DNA from: Haliotis asinina
Lineage: Eukaryota > Mollusca > Gastropoda > Lepetellida > Haliotidae
Reading direction: 5' to 3'
DNA length: 64,000 bases
Assembly: GCF_037392515.1 (NCBI RefSeq)
Contig: NC_090290.1
Location: 54,882,753-54,946,752 of the forward strand
Shown here: positions 33,677-46,200 of the stretch, piece after piece
How positions within the stretch are numbered: the first letter of the stretch is position 1
Layout of the letters: each line of letters starts with the position of its first letter
The notes under the pieces: generated by a model
What the model was told of the DNA's origin: nothing
Seen by the model: only the letters and a program-made list of their open reading frames with translations
Database searches by the model: none
Translations under genes and position numbers: made by a program

Positions 33677-34163
33677 TAAACAACACAATTAAAATTGTAA
33701 AGTCACCATAGCGCCACGCCACTCGTTATTCTATGTAAAGGTATGGGAGTTATGATCACCTTAGCGCCATGCCAGTCGTAATTCTAAGTTAAGGTATGGG
33801 AGTTCCGATCACCTTAGTGCTAAGATTGCTTTGTGCAACTCCACCCTGGAAAATTTCATTGAGAAGAATCTATCAAAATTTGCAGTGTTCAACATTTATC
33901 AATTTTTATACTTCAACAGAACTGTGGAATAGATGCTTTACTGCATCTTTCATCTTCCCATGGCTGTACCAAACCGTACATAACAATACACTGCACCCTG
34001 CAATAATTCCATGTGGCACACAGCAACGATACTTCTACACAGCTTGTGAAAGATGTTAAAGTCAACAATACCTCTTGTCCATGTAAACAACCTTGTGAGC
34101 AGACGTCAGTACAAGTTAATATGCATTAACAAAAACAACATGTTTGGAGAGGAGGTGGGGGTG

Positions 34164-34285
34164 TTAGCTGGACTCTGGCTCGGACACTGTCTCCGCTGAC
34201 TGAGATGGTGACATCTGGGACTTCTCAGAGGAGAAACCACTAAACCACGATGACAGTGCTGATCGTGCATTGCTTATAGCGCCCC
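34164..34285 (-). CDS. AVL9: AVL9 exon 15 (stop)
   Basis: Encodes GGAISNARSALSSWFSGFSS and a Ser/Glu-rich end, TAA at 34166-34164. The acceptor CCACTAG is followed directly by GGGGCGC. Confidence 0.9.
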
Positions 34286-37200
34286 CTAGTGGAAGAAAAT
34301 CAGCTATGAATGACATGTAAATGGGTGACTTCTAATAAAAATATTTCAAACCTGTACAATTTTATTCCGAGTGCAGCAGCAAAAAAATAATAAATAGAAA
34401 ACTCTCATTTGGGTATCCAAACTAGTTGCAAAATGCACAATCACATCATTCTCACTGAAACCATTCAGAGGTCCAGTCTAAATAAACTTAGTCTCAGTAC
34501 TTTTCAGTAAACTCGACAACAGAGTCTAACACAATCCAGCAGGAAATCGTGTCAGGTAACCTTTGAGCGACCTATGACCGTCCAATCACACATGAGAAGC
34601 CTGAACCGATTTAACCAATTAGACAATGGCTACTTTTTAGGGTTTAGCGGGACTCAAAAAATTCGCTAGTCATTGGCACTGAACCCTCGATATAGGATAA
34701 TCCGCATAAAACACAGGTATCTGACCTGCTTAGGGCTTTCTGATAACATGGTTGCCATTAGCTAATATTTAATATAGCTAATATAGCTAATTAGCTATAT
34801 ATAAGCTGACATCCTTGAATATTGACAAAAATGCTTTTTTCTGCGACTGTTTAATCACTGTTGACAGTGTGCTCCATAAGCATTACCTGGTAGTGATCGT
34901 AAGGAAAATAGCATTCAGAATCGTTCGGGTACAAACCTTTCCCAGGGAAGAGTTCAGAAGGGATGTGCGGATGTCCGTTTTCATGATTTGGTAAGCTGTG
35001 TTCTGATTGGTCAATCTCAAAGGTTAACTGACAACCTCCTACTAGGTTTTGTTAGACTCAGTAGTGGAGTCTAACGAAAAGTACTGAGACTAAGTTTACA
35101 TAGACTGTTTAGTTGTCATAACCGCGGAAAACAGAAATAATAACTTTTGACCAAAACACAAATCAAAAATATAATTTGCTTGGTCATCAAATATAAAAAT
35201 GTTCTGAACCGGACCAAAAACACTTGGGGAAAGTGCGTGCCTGTGTTGCTTAATATCAAATATGATAATTGTCCAACTATAGGAGTTTGGAACAAACAAT
35301 CAATGAATTATATTGAGAGGAACAACTGCCATCAACTAAGACACCCAAACAATTAAGCAAGTGAGTTTGGTTTTACACAGCTCTTTAGAGGTATTTCAGT
35401 AATTTCATGACCCCACAAACAGGTTTCACACATTGTGCCAGTGTGGGGAATGAACAAGCGAACACTTCCGCCACTAAGCTACACCTTCGCTACCCCAACT
35501 CAAACAAATGAGTCCTCTCTGATGATCAGCAAATTCTAACCAGGAATCAGCAGAGTTTTCATACCGGATTGACCCAAAGGATGTTTGTTTGTTTGTTGTC
35601 TAACACTTCACTCAGAAATATTCCAACAATATGGCAATAGTCCGTAAATAATTTAGTTTGATCAGTGATCAACAGCATGAACATCAATCTACACATCTGG
35701 GATACGATGATGTGTCAACCAAGTGAGTAAGCCTGACCAGTCAATTCTGTAAGTCGCCTCTTACGACAAGCACCTGTTACTGAACACCACTGCTAAACCT
35801 GCTCCTCATGTGTATCCTAAGGAGAGGAATCTTCAGTAGAAGGACATCTGTATGTGGTGGACGTACCTACAGCCTTGCCGGTTTGCACCATGTACTTGCC
35901 AGTTTGGACTACTGCTGCGTTGATCTTCTTGCCACGCTCTGTGTTCTGCAAGTTGCTGCAATAGAGTGACGGAAGTTTCATGCTGACTGAACAGCTTTTC
36001 TTATACAACATGGAGTGTAAATTTGATGTGGAAGAATGCCCCAAGTTTCAATATCCAACATGTCCAACAGAACACACCCCTCACTTTTGAGACTAAGTAC
36101 GAAACATTTCCATGGAAACCGAGAAATTAATAAATCACAAAAACCTGTAAGTAGCAAAAGGCACCACTTTAGGTTCTGATTGATATATCTACCAAGTTTT
36201 GCAGAAAAACATTGTATGTTTTTTGAGTTCTGCTCCTGAAACGAAGCCCATCCCTCCATTTTGAGACTATGTCCGAAACGTTTCCAAGGAAACAGAGAAA
36301 ATAATAAATCACAAAAACCTGTAAATACCAAAAGGCACCACTTTAGGTTCTGATTGATATATCTACCAAGTTTTGCGGAAAAATATTGAACGATTTGTCA
36401 TAATGTTCCATGGAAAAACAAATAAAATATAAATGCCAAAAATCTCTAAATAGCAAAAGGCACAACCATAGGCTGAGATTACTATATCTATGAAGTTTGG
36501 TCTAAAAATATTGAACGGTTTCTGAGTTATGCTCCGGAAACAAAATGATTACGGACGAACGGGGGACGGACGGACAGACGAGGCGTCGACTATATTCACC
36601 CGCATTACATGCCGGGGGGATAAAAAAAAGGGGGGGTTGCAACCCCTACCCACCCCAGATCCACCACTGCCACATGGGGAATCCAACCCGGGTCTGTATT
36701 ACACGTCCGCAAACAACGTTTCAAAGCAACACAAGGCACTACAGTCTTTTTTCTTTTGACTTCCTCAGTTAACATGACTAAGATATCAACAGCTATCGAA
36801 GCAGATGTGTTTTGTGTACTAGTGAAACTGAAAAATACCTTGTTAGTAATCAGGGTTTTTATTCCCCTTACTGATCTCTGAAAAAGCATATAAGTGGCTA
36901 GAGAAACCAACGAAGTGCACTTTCAAAAGACCAAATGTCAAAATCGAACTGAATCTTGGATTTGAACCCCATGCCATATGATTCTGACCATGAGCTCAAA
37001 GCAGTCATCACGGTGATTGGCTGGGCCCTTAAACAACTGGGCCACTCTTGGGCCCTTAGTCTCAAAACATTCGTAGCCCTAAGAATTCTTAACTTTGATT
37101 GTAGCTAATGTGTTAAGAAAGGGCTTAAGAAGTTTGTAGGGCTACAGACATTTTAATAATAGCAAGCCTGATCCTACAAGAGTCAGTTACGTAACATGGC

Positions 37201-40200
37201 AAAGATTGGTGACTGTCCACAATAACTAAACAAGCAAGATGAGTGTACCAGGCAAGTGACTGCAATCAGCATATGACTTCACAAGAATGAATGACATTAC
37301 AACTTGAACTTACTGTGACAGCCTCACTCTGAGATCTGCAACGTTCAAATGCCCTTGGTATGGATGTCTGCAAAATCAAAGATGAACATTTACACATCTG
37401 GGTAACCTCTGTGTGTGTGTGTGTTTACTGCCCTTTTCTACAAAATCCAACTATGTGATGGCAGTTTGTAAATACTTGAGTCTGCATCAGACATACCATT
37501 GACTAACACAATGAACATCAATTCACGGCATTGGATACAGACACACACAATCGTCCAGGTAAACCTGATCTACCATTAAATCTGACATCCAGTATAACCT
37601 GTTATGGGGTTAACTTAGATGACTGAGCAACAAAATTTATTGATGCATCCAGAGGGATGCAGAAAAGGTCCAAATACTTTTCTGGAAAAACTTCATGGAG
37701 TTTGCTCCTAGCTGAGTTATGGTATCATTTGCAATTCAATTACTGTAACAATGTGATGATCGTGAGACACAATACAATAACAGTAATTTAATTACAACAA
37801 TATTACAACATAGTAATAATAATAATAATATTTCATTTTATTGTCCAAGAACCGTGAGAATAAAGAGTTTGAGTCCAAGATAAATCCTTATGGAATAAAG
37901 GTCCAAAGTGATGCAAGTTTTCCATGTGTAGCCCTTTGGTGACTCCCATGAGCACATGGATGGTGCAGATACACATCGAAATATAGTTCTCGTGTATAAC
38001 CATGACTGTGAGATTCTGGTAGCACATGGAATGCCAAAATATATTTTTGATTGGTTGGTTTGTTGTTTTACACTGCACTCAGCAGTGTTCCAGCTATATC
38101 ATACTATTATCACAGTACAGAGTCTGGACCAAACAATCCAGTGATTGGCATCATGAGTATCGATCTACACTAGTGAGATATGATGATCTGTATCAACCAA
38201 GTCAGCAGGCCTGATCACCTGATTCCATCTGCAACAAACAGCAGACTCCCAAACTGTAGTAAATATTACTTAAAACTGAAAAGATTATAACTATCACTTA
38301 TTTACCCAGGTGGGAACTCCTTGAGACCTGTGTGATCTGTTTTAGACCAAACTCTGAAGTTGTGAGTCATCTTCCAAGCCTGAACAAAGCTAGTGCCATA
38401 ATCATCCAGAAGTTTCGTATCTGAAAAATACAAGAAGGCACTGTTAACAATATCCCCTGCATTACCTCTAATTTCAGTCTAAGTCACACTTGTTGCCATG
38501 GAAATGCCAAAAACACTTTATTACAAATTCCAAAACTATCAAAAGGCACCAGTACACTGCTAGACAAATCTAGGTGTCATGGTTTGGTGAAGAAATATTG
38601 AACGGTTTCAGAGTTCTGCTCCGGAAAAGATAAAAGTGCACAGACAGACGCACGGATGGATGGACGGATGGACTGGGTACTTTTTAATACATATTTAACA
38701 CATATTTTACTGCATCCAATCTCGATGCACATTTCTGTGTTGTATAAAACCATGTGCTTACACCCAGGTAAACACAGTGACAGCATGGGAAAGTAATTGT
38801 GAGGGCATATAACAGTATTTCAGCATCAAGTGGAGGAAGCACAATGTGGTGTAGGAGTTGTCACGGATGAAACTGAATAAATTATAATGCAGGCTTTCCA
38901 GTTGTCATAGATAATCACATCTCAGTTAGGAAAAAGTTTTATTGTGGAATACACCATGTTTCTTCATTTTCCTTTGTGATTATCGGCATAGCTATCTGAT
39001 ATTAGTTTATAACTCACTTATGCATCCATCCCCGAACCTGGCATCCTTCCCTCCCCAAATCTTGCATCCCTCCCTGAATCATCTTGTATCCCTCCTTCCC
39101 GAAACCTTGTGCCCCTCACTGAATCGAAATTGCATCCCTCCCTCCCCAACTCTTGCATCCCTCCTTGAAATCTCTTGCATTCCTCTCCGTATCTTGCATC
39201 ACTCACTCCCAAAATCTTGCACCTCTCCCTGAATCACCTTGCATCACTCCCTCCCAAAATCTTGCATCCCTCCCTCCTTGAATCTTGCATCCCTCCCTCT
39301 CCGAATCTTGTGTCCCTCCTTCCCCGAATCGTGCATCACTCTCACTCCCTGAATCATGCACCTGTCCCTGAATCACCTTGCATCACTCACTCCCAAAATC
39401 TTGCATCCCTCCCTGAATCATCTTGCATCACTCACTCCCAAAATCTTGCATCCCTCCCTGAATCACCTTGCATCACTCACTCCCAAAATCTTGCATCCCT
39501 CCCTCAACGAATCTTGCATCCCTCCTTGAATCGTCTTGCATCTGCCCCCATATCTTGCATCCCTCCTTCCCCATATCTTGCATCCCTCCTTCCCCAGAAC
39601 TTCCATCCCTCCCTCCCTGTAACTTGCACCTCTCCCTGAATCTTGCATCCCTCCCTGCAATGTTGCATCTGTGTCTAACCTTCCCTGTTTGCCAGATACT
39701 CACCATCACTGATAATAGAAGCCAGGAGAGTCTGCAGGTAGAGGCGGAACTGAGCACGGATCCACTCGTCTCCACCCTCCCACTCTGGAAAGGAGACTAT
39801 CACAATGCCAATAAGGATCAACAACAGTGCACATGGAGTAAGCAGACAGGGTGGGTGGGAATGTGTGGTGAGGACAGGGGTGGGGTGAACAAAGTTGGTA
39901 GGATTGGGTGGGGTGGGGTGTGGTGGACTGTTTAGGACAGGCAGAGTGTGAGGCACTGGGTGTGCCAACTAGTGGGGATTTCTTCGCTTGAACTTGGATG
40001 TGACATCGGGGATCAAAAACATATTGGTTGTCAGCATTTTGCAAGCATCAAGAATTTCATCTCAGTGAATGAGTGAGTTGTAAGTAGTGGAGTGAGTGAG
40101 TGAGTGAGTGAGTGAGTGAGTCAACTTTGCATAAATATTCAGCAGACACATCTGAGAGACAAAAACATATGCACAGACACATCACAAGCTACTAGTGTCC

Positions 40201-43200
40201 GCAAATACTTACAAATGACCAATACATTATGGTTACATAAAATTTTAACGGTAATAAGCATGATACAATGTGATTGTTTCTTTGCCCTTTGATATATGCC
40301 AACCCTTAGATAAACAATCCTGTACATATCTATCAGTTTCTACATCATACTAAAGTGAAAGAGTGAGTGTTGCTTATTGCATCAGTTCTGGTTTAAAGGG
40401 GCACTGATGCGGAGCAGTTTCCGTGGACTGGTTTAAACTTTTGTTATTGTTTTTCTCCCCTGAGTACCCCGATGATATCCCAGAATTCGTGACTGGTTTG
40501 TGACCTCTGCTGCGCAATCCGTATGCACAATTGAGAGTTTAATGATAGACAATCAACTAAGATGAAGACATTTGTACTTCCTTACAAATGTATTATGAAA
40601 ACAAATCAAACACTTTGAAGGGTAATCATCTGCCAGTGGTAGAAATGGTTAAAAAACTATTAGGACAGAAAAATAATGAAGCCGTCTCTATATTTTGTCT
40701 CACAACCCTAATTAGTTTATTGTCATATTTGTATGATTTTGAAAATTAGTAAAAGATCACACGGTCTGCTTATACTTATAGTAAATTTCCAGCATGACTG
40801 TAATATTTAAACACTGTATAGATTGCCAATGTGGATCCTATTTCACACACATATGCGATCTAGTGTGTGTTTCCTGTCATACAGATTCTGCTGAATGCTA
40901 CAACAAATATATTAAAACAAAATGCAAATAATGAATGTAAAACAGACTAATTTTATAGGAACAATGTTAGGCTACTACCTTTTCAGGAATGTATCCATCA
41001 ATATCCACATAAAAGAACGATATTCCATTCATCCGAAGCTGGTAAATAATCCTGCTCTGTGTCGTGTCTCTTACAACAGTCTAATTTGCAAAAAAGTAAC
41101 ACATCGTTTCATGTCTTTCACATTGGTAAAAACCTGATAAGCCTCTCATTGGTCACTCTAGATAGCACACCTGGCAACTAATTGTATGATGTCCGCCATT
41201 CTTAGTAATTTAGTTAACCAATAATGAGCAATCAATCAATAAACGGTCTTTAATTCTTTGAAGGGAGGATGTTGTTTTTACACTCGACTTTATGACAGGG
41301 TGTAGTCAGTATAGATTTGTACATCTACACACACTGCCTTTTGACAAATCCGCTGTGGAAGATAAAAGTAATTAATCAATCAGTGTGTTATCGGTTAATC
41401 CTTTGATCGATGTTTGTTTTAGATAAACCCTCTTGCATCACTTACATGCACATATTACATAACATACAATACATTTGCCATTACACACCTTAATTTATTA
41501 TGTTGAGTATTTACACCGGACAGGGGAATGCCAAATGGGAACCTTTGTTGAGTAACCTGAGTGGTGTTATCACTAATTATAGCTAAATGGATAGAATTAT
41601 GATTTAAACAACCGCACGTTATCAGAAATGAGCGGTCCACTGTAACTTGATAATGACCACAAAATGCTTGATGACGGGCCATTATCAAGCCCATTGTTAG
41701 GTGATGTCATAAGTAGCTCAGCCGTTGAAGTTCAATCACCTTCGGCTCGTTTAAACTTGGATTCATTATGACCTTATATCTGGCTCACATTTGTCTTATG
41801 TGTCTGTGTCTTTATGCACTTTCCTGCCTGTGCCAAACATAACAATTGTAGCATAAATGACAACATACAGCAATGAAAATATCGACTTGAAGTCAAACAT
41901 TGTTGATCACTGAAAACAATGGCGGCTGGTAGTGTGAGCAAAGGTCAAGGTCGAATGTTGTCACTCTCAATAGTGACGTCATTTGTGTATGACGTGTCTA
42001 TATTTGTAAAATGTGTGTCAGTGACCTCAGTCGTTTTGTTGTTGGCAGTAAATGCTTCTAAACCGATGCCGCTGTTATTATTCTTATTTCATAAAAAATT
42101 CTATTCATTTTAGCTATAATAACGGTAACACTATTTTTCAGGGCATTATCGTTTGTAAAAAAAGCCCTCGGTCTTTTCAACTGCCCTCCTTTGTCGGGCA
42201 GTTAATGAAAGACCTCGGGCTTCTGCAAATGATAATGCCCTGAAAAATAGCGTTACCCTTATATTATACCTGTTATAAATTCATTAACTGACCATCAAGA
42301 GAATGATGACAAATAACACGTGTAGGTTTACACCATCAAATGCAAGTCACCGCAAGGAAGATGTAATCTCTGTGTCGCATGCAGCCTGAAGACACTTATG
42401 GGCTGAAACTGTTTTGAGATACCAACGGAACTTCGTTACATAAGAAATATGTATAGGTATTTGCTGAGTTCTTGGGGGAATAAGTGTAATCAGTTGTTTT
42501 TACGTAAGAAAATTTTCAGATTTCCCTACCAATGGCAAAGTCATTGTTTTCAGTTTACGAATTCAAATAAATCAACTGTGTGTTTTTATTATCATATATA
42601 ATAAACCAGGGTAGCTACCAAAACTTACGTATGATATTTCCTATCACAGCTGGGCCAACACTCAAAACTATCAACATGATTAAATATCGAGGTAAAAAAC
42701 ACAGAAATAGGATCAAATTGGATCAGTCACTATACCATCTAAGCATCCGAAAAAAACTACACTGCTGGGATATTTTGTTACTTTGTTATTTTGTTATTTT
42801 CAAATAAAGTCATATGATGGGCATCCGGCCTCCTGACTGTTTATTTGAAGAAATTCTGCTCATATGGACTTGGGCCCAGTCCCTTTGTCCGTCACGGTCG
42901 AGAGAGCGGGCGCTGACCAATTTGCAGTTTGGTTTCGCTATTAGTCCGTTGGTGAGAAACATTGTTCGCTCCGCATCAGTGCCCCTTTAAGCAACACTGT
43001 AGCGAAAAGTATGAACATGAAAAGCATGAAAAGCATGTCTTCAATGTGTAATAATCAGAGCTCCAGACAGGATTTAGCTCATGTCGGTAATGTACTCACT
43101 ATATGTTTTTGGAGTGGGTATTATGAATGTGGAGTGGGTATTTCACTTTCCGCTACCCCTTGCTTTCACATATGTTGGTATTTCAGTAATATTACACACC

Positions 43201-46200
43201 TAAGTATATGTCAATGAGCAAGTTTACAAAACAGGTATACACTGCCTTATATACATGACACCTAATCAAAACCTACTTAAATATAATGGACATGATTTCA
43301 TTAAAAAGCACTCATCCCATACTGACAGTACAACACTAGTCCTATACTAACAGTATAATCTGATAGCAACCGATGTCATAAATATATCCCACATGCACGT
43401 GTTTTCAACTATTTGCGTGTCTAACATTCTAAACACATAATAGGTATCCAACAATTATTTTTCAATACATAATTGGAAATTTTATTCGGATACACAGCTA
43501 TTGGGCCTATGAATGGTACACAACCTGACAGTTCACAATCTTTCAGTTCACCAATTACTCTTCAGAGGAGGACGAGGTACCATACTGTCCTGAACATTTT
43601 TATATAGGTGACAGAGATGGGTTACATGGAACCTTTTCCTCCCTGTAATACCATGGGAGGACAATGATAATATACTGGGAACTATTCCTCCCTGTAATAC
43701 CATGGGAGGACAATGATAATATACTGGGAACTATTCCTCCCTGTAATACCATGGGAGGACAATGATAATATACTGGGAACTATTCCTCCCTGTAATACTG
43801 GGAACTATTCCTCCCTGTAATACCATGGGAGGACAATGATAATATACTGGGAACTGTTCCTCCCTGTAATACCATGGGAGGACAATGATAATATACTGGG
43901 AACTATTCCTCCCTGTAATACCATGGGAGGACAATGATAATATACTGGGAACTATTCCTCCCTGTAATCCCTACAGGAAGACAAGTATACCTTACGGGGG
44001 ACTAGTCCTCCATATACTCCCTACAGGAGGACAAGTATACGTACGGGGGACTAGTCCTCCCTGTAATCCCTACAGGAGGACAAGTATGAGGTACTGGGGA
44101 CTAGTCCTCCCTGAAATCCCTACAGGAGGACAAGTATGAGGTACTGGGGACTAGTCCTCCCTGTAATCCCTACAGGAGGACAAGCATGAGGTACTGGGGA
44201 CTAGTCCTCCCTGTAATCCCCACTGGAGGACAAGTATGAGGTACTGAGGACTAGTCCTCCCTGAAATCCCTACAGGAGGACAAGTATACGTACGGGGGAC
44301 TAGTCCTCCCTGTAATCCCCACAGGAGGACAAGCATGAGGTACTGGGGACTAGTCCTCCCTGTAATCCCCACAGGAGGACAAGTATGAGGTACTGGGGAC
44401 TAGTCCTACCTGTAATCCCCACAGGAGGACAAGCATGAGGTATTGGGGACTAGTCCTACCTGTAATCCCCACAGGAGGACAAGTATGAGGTACTGGGGAC
44501 TAGTCCTCCCTGTAATGCTCACAGGAGGACAAGTATGAGGTACTGGGGACTAGTCCTACCTGTAATCCCCACAGGAGGAGAAGTATGAGGTACTGGGGAC
44601 TAGTCCTCCCTGTAATCCCCACAGGAGGACAAGTATGAGGTACTGGGGACTAGTTCTCCCTGTAATCCCCACAGGAGGACAAGTATGAGGTACTGGGGAC
44701 TTCCCCCTGTAATCCCCACAGGAGGACAAGTATGAGGTACTGGGGACTAGTCCTCCCTGTAATCCCCACAGGAGGACAAGTATGAGGTACTGGGGACTTC
44801 CCCCTGTAATCCCCACAGGAGGACAAGTATGAGGTACTGGGGACTAGTCCTCCCTGTAATCCCCACAGGAGGACAAGTATGAGGTACTGGGGACTAGTCC
44901 TCCCTGAAATCCCTACAGGAGGACAAGTATACGTACGGGGGACTAGTCCTCCCTGTAATCCCCACAGGAGGACAAGCATGAGGTACTGGGGACTAGTCCT
45001 ACCTGTAATCCCCACAGGAGGACAAGTATGAGGTACTGGGGACTAGTCCTACCTGTAATCCCCACAGGAGGACAAGTATGAGGTACTGGGGACTAGTCCT
45101 ACCTGTAATCCCCACAGGAGGACAAGCATGAGGTATTGGGGACTAGTCCTCCCTGTAATCCCCACAGGAGGAGAAGTATGAGGTACTGGGGACTAGTCCT
45201 CCCTGTAATCCCCACAGGAGGACAAGTATGAGGTACTGGGGACTAGTCCTCCCTGTAATCCCCACAGGAGGACAAGTATGAGGTACTGGGGACTAGTCCT
45301 CCCTGTAATCCCCACAGGAGGACAAGCATGAGGTATTGGGGACTAGTCCTCCCTGTAATCCCCACAGGAGGACAAGTATGAGGTACTGGGGACTAGTTCT
45401 CCCTGTAATGCTCACAGGAGGACAAGTATGAGGTACTGGGGACTAGTCCTCCCTGTAATGCTCACAGGAGGACAAGTATGAGGTACTGGGGACTAGTCCT
45501 ACCTGTAATCCCCACAGGAGGACAAGTATGAGGTACTGGGGACTAGTCCTCCCTGTAATCCCCACAGGAGGACAAGTATGAGGTACTGGGGACTAGTCCT
45601 CCCTGTAATCCCCACAGGAGGACAAGCATGAGGTATTGGGGACTAGTCCTCCCTGTAATCCCCACAGGAGGACAAGTATGAGGTACTGGGGACTTCCCCC
45701 TGTAATCCCCACAGGAGGAGAAGTATGAGGTACTGGGGACTTCCCCCTGCAATCCCTACAGGAGGAGAAGTATGAGGTACTGGGGACTAGTCCTCCCTGT
45801 AATGCTCACAGGAGGACAAGTATGAGGTACTGGGGACTTCCCCCTGTAATCCCCACTGGAGGACAAGTATGAGGTACTGGGGACTTCCCCCTGCAATCCC
45901 TACAGGAGGACAAGTATGAGGTATTGGGGACTAGTCCTCCCTGTAATGCTCACAGGAGGACAAGCATGAGGTACTGAGGACTAGTCCTCCCTGTAATCCC
46001 CACTGGAGGACAAGTATGAGGTACTGGGGACTTCCCCCTGTAATCCCCTTTGAAGGCTAAGCATGAGGTACTGGGAACTATTCCTCCCCATAATTGCCTG
46101 GTGGACAAGCATCCCTTGAGCATGGACATGCATGGGCTACTGGGGATGTATTCCTTCCCTGTATTCAGGGTTACTGAGGAATATAGTTTACACAAAACCT

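Larger units (their letters stand above)
23091..34163. other. Convergent intergenic / 3' UTR region between PARP and AVL9
   Basis: Begins with the PARP 3' UTR (an AATAAA-like CAAATAAAG at about 23586 is a candidate poly(A) signal) and ends with the AVL9 3' UTR. Besides the listed repeats I find no gene. Overall AT-rich with short chance ORFs. Confidence 0.5.

Noticed and set aside
33431..33679. 82-codon frame also found inverted at 36 kb
   Set aside because: It is part of the 387-bp inverted repeat family with no domain; shared because the repeat is shared.
39175..39935. Two overlapping frames of about 155 codons, rich in Pro/Ser/Leu/His
   Set aside because: They run through the C/T-rich array and the antisense of AVL9 exon 11.
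43640..46080. CRISPR-like regular array
   Set aside because: Units are contiguous with no unique spacers; it is an intronic minisatellite in an animal gene.
43731..46195. Several minus-strand frames with LVLLWGLQGGLVPSTSYLSS
   Set aside because: Reading of the 50-bp minisatellite; AVL9 phases show this is intron.
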